A stretch of 5,494 nucleotides of DNA from Chitinophagaceae bacterium (GTDB lineage: Bacteria > Bacteroidota > Bacteroidia > Chitinophagales > Chitinophagaceae): contig JACFNM010000279.1 in NCBI GenBank assembly GCA_019454915.1, positions 1 to 5,494 on the forward strand. The letters are read 5' to 3'. This document shows, one piece after another, positions 5,059 to 5,494 of the stretch. Below the pieces are notes generated by a model. That model did not search any database. It was not told the DNA's origin and saw nothing but the letters and a program-made list of their open reading frames with translations. Every line of letters starts with the position of its first letter. The stretch's first letter is position 1. The position numbers and the translations under genes are program-made.

Positions 5059-5494
5059 ATGGCAAAACCGACATTGGTAATTATGGCAGCCGGAATGGCA
5101 TCACGTTATGGCAGTTTAAAGCAAATTCAACGCTTTGGGCCCTCCGGAGAAACCATCATGGATTACTCCATTTATGATGCTATCCGCGCAGGATTCGGCA
5201 AAGTGGTTTTTATCATCAGAAAAGAATTCGCGGAGGATTTTAAGGCAATCTTTGAACCCAAGTTAAAAGGCAAAATCGCTATAGATTACGTATTCCAGGA
5301 TCTGGCTTCATTTGTTGAAGGCGTGGACATTCCCGCTGACAGAACAAAACCCTGGGGTACCGCTCATGCCGTGTTGTGTGCATCAACTGCTGTACAGGAG
5401 CCATTTATCGTTATCAATGCGGACGACTTTTACGGAAGAGATGCTTTTGAAAAGGCTTACAGGTTTCTGACGACGGAAGCAAACGATCACACTT
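5059..5494 (+). CDS. NTP-transferase-fold sugar nucleotidyltransferase, 3' end missing
   Basis: The frame opens at ATG 5059 and runs to the window edge, giving 145 codons of an N-terminal portion. The Rossmann-like nucleotidyltransferase signature is clear: VIMAAGMASRYGSLKQ (7-22), with the G-x-x-S-R loop and Lys21; FGPSGETIMDYSIYDAIRAG (26-45); KPWGTAHAV (97-105), matching the G-T-x-x-A nucleotide-site motif; and VINADDFYG (118-126), with Asp122 and Asp123 as likely metal ligands. Such enzymes join a sugar 1-phosphate to an NTP with release of pyrophosphate. The closest family I recall is a Bacteroidota group annotated only as nucleotidyltransferase or NDP-sugar pyrophosphorylase, so the sugar is not assigned. 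Relatives often have Gly where this protein has Ala14. No Shine-Dalgarno sequence precedes the ATG. The rest of the gene, and any partner sugar kinase, would lie to the right. Confidence 0.9.
   Translation, partial: MAKPTLVIMAAGMASRYGSLKQIQRFGPSGETIMDYSIYDAIRAGFGKVVFIIRKEFAEDFKAIFEPKLKGKIAIDYVFQDLASFVEGVDIPADRTKPWGTAHAVLCASTAVQEPFIVINADDFYGRDAFEKAYRFLTTEANDHT

Noticed and set aside
1..5494. A defence, mobile or other undescribed system spanning the window
   Set aside because: Every substantial gene matches a known family, mostly housekeeping. There are no transposase, integrase, toxin, CRISPR or repeat-array signals, and no cluster of unknown genes.

Overview
The window reads as ordinary chromosomal DNA from a Gram-negative member of the Bacteroidota, most likely near the Chitinophagia/Sphingobacteriia. 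Three things point there. A complete KDO-8-phosphate synthase implies lipopolysaccharide. Two genes have Bacteroidota-type -7 boxes (TAnnTTTG and a near match) abutting the start codon. Starts generally lack well-placed Shine-Dalgarno sequences. The last gene also belongs to a nucleotidyltransferase family that I know mainly from Bacteroidota. The taxonomic call is an inference from family resemblance, not from a database search.

Layout: (1) 1-654, the 3' part of an AraC-family regulator cut by the window's left edge. (2) 717-1535, kdsA, of the metal-dependent class. (3) 1600-2157, a small SpoU/TrmH-type RNA methyltransferase. (4) 2227-3414, a polytopic CPBP-type (CAAX protease-like) membrane protein with an unusually long stretch between its first two catalytic motifs. 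(5) 3533-3949, a YqgF/RuvX Holliday-junction resolvase-like nuclease. (6) 4854-3952 on the minus strand, an SMP-30/gluconolactonase-like protein, tail to tail with yqgF and separated from it by only 2 bp. (7) From 5059 to the right edge, the N-terminal 145 codons of an NTP-transferase-fold protein, divergent from the SMP-30 gene across a 204-bp AT-rich intergenic region.

The five plus-strand genes from 1 to 3949 are co-directional but separated by 62-118 bp, and two carry their own promoter-like boxes. They look more like a string of separately expressed genes than one operon. Their roles (LPS precursor synthesis, RNA modification, membrane proteolysis, rRNA processing) share no obvious pathway.

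I see no tRNA, rRNA, CRISPR array, insertion sequence, phage gene, attachment site or toxin-antitoxin pair. I do not see a new biological system here. The points most worth checking are the probable leaderless mRNAs, the inserted membrane segment of the CPBP protein, the unassigned substrates of the nucleotidyltransferase and SMP-30 protein, and the unassigned target of the RNA methyltransferase.
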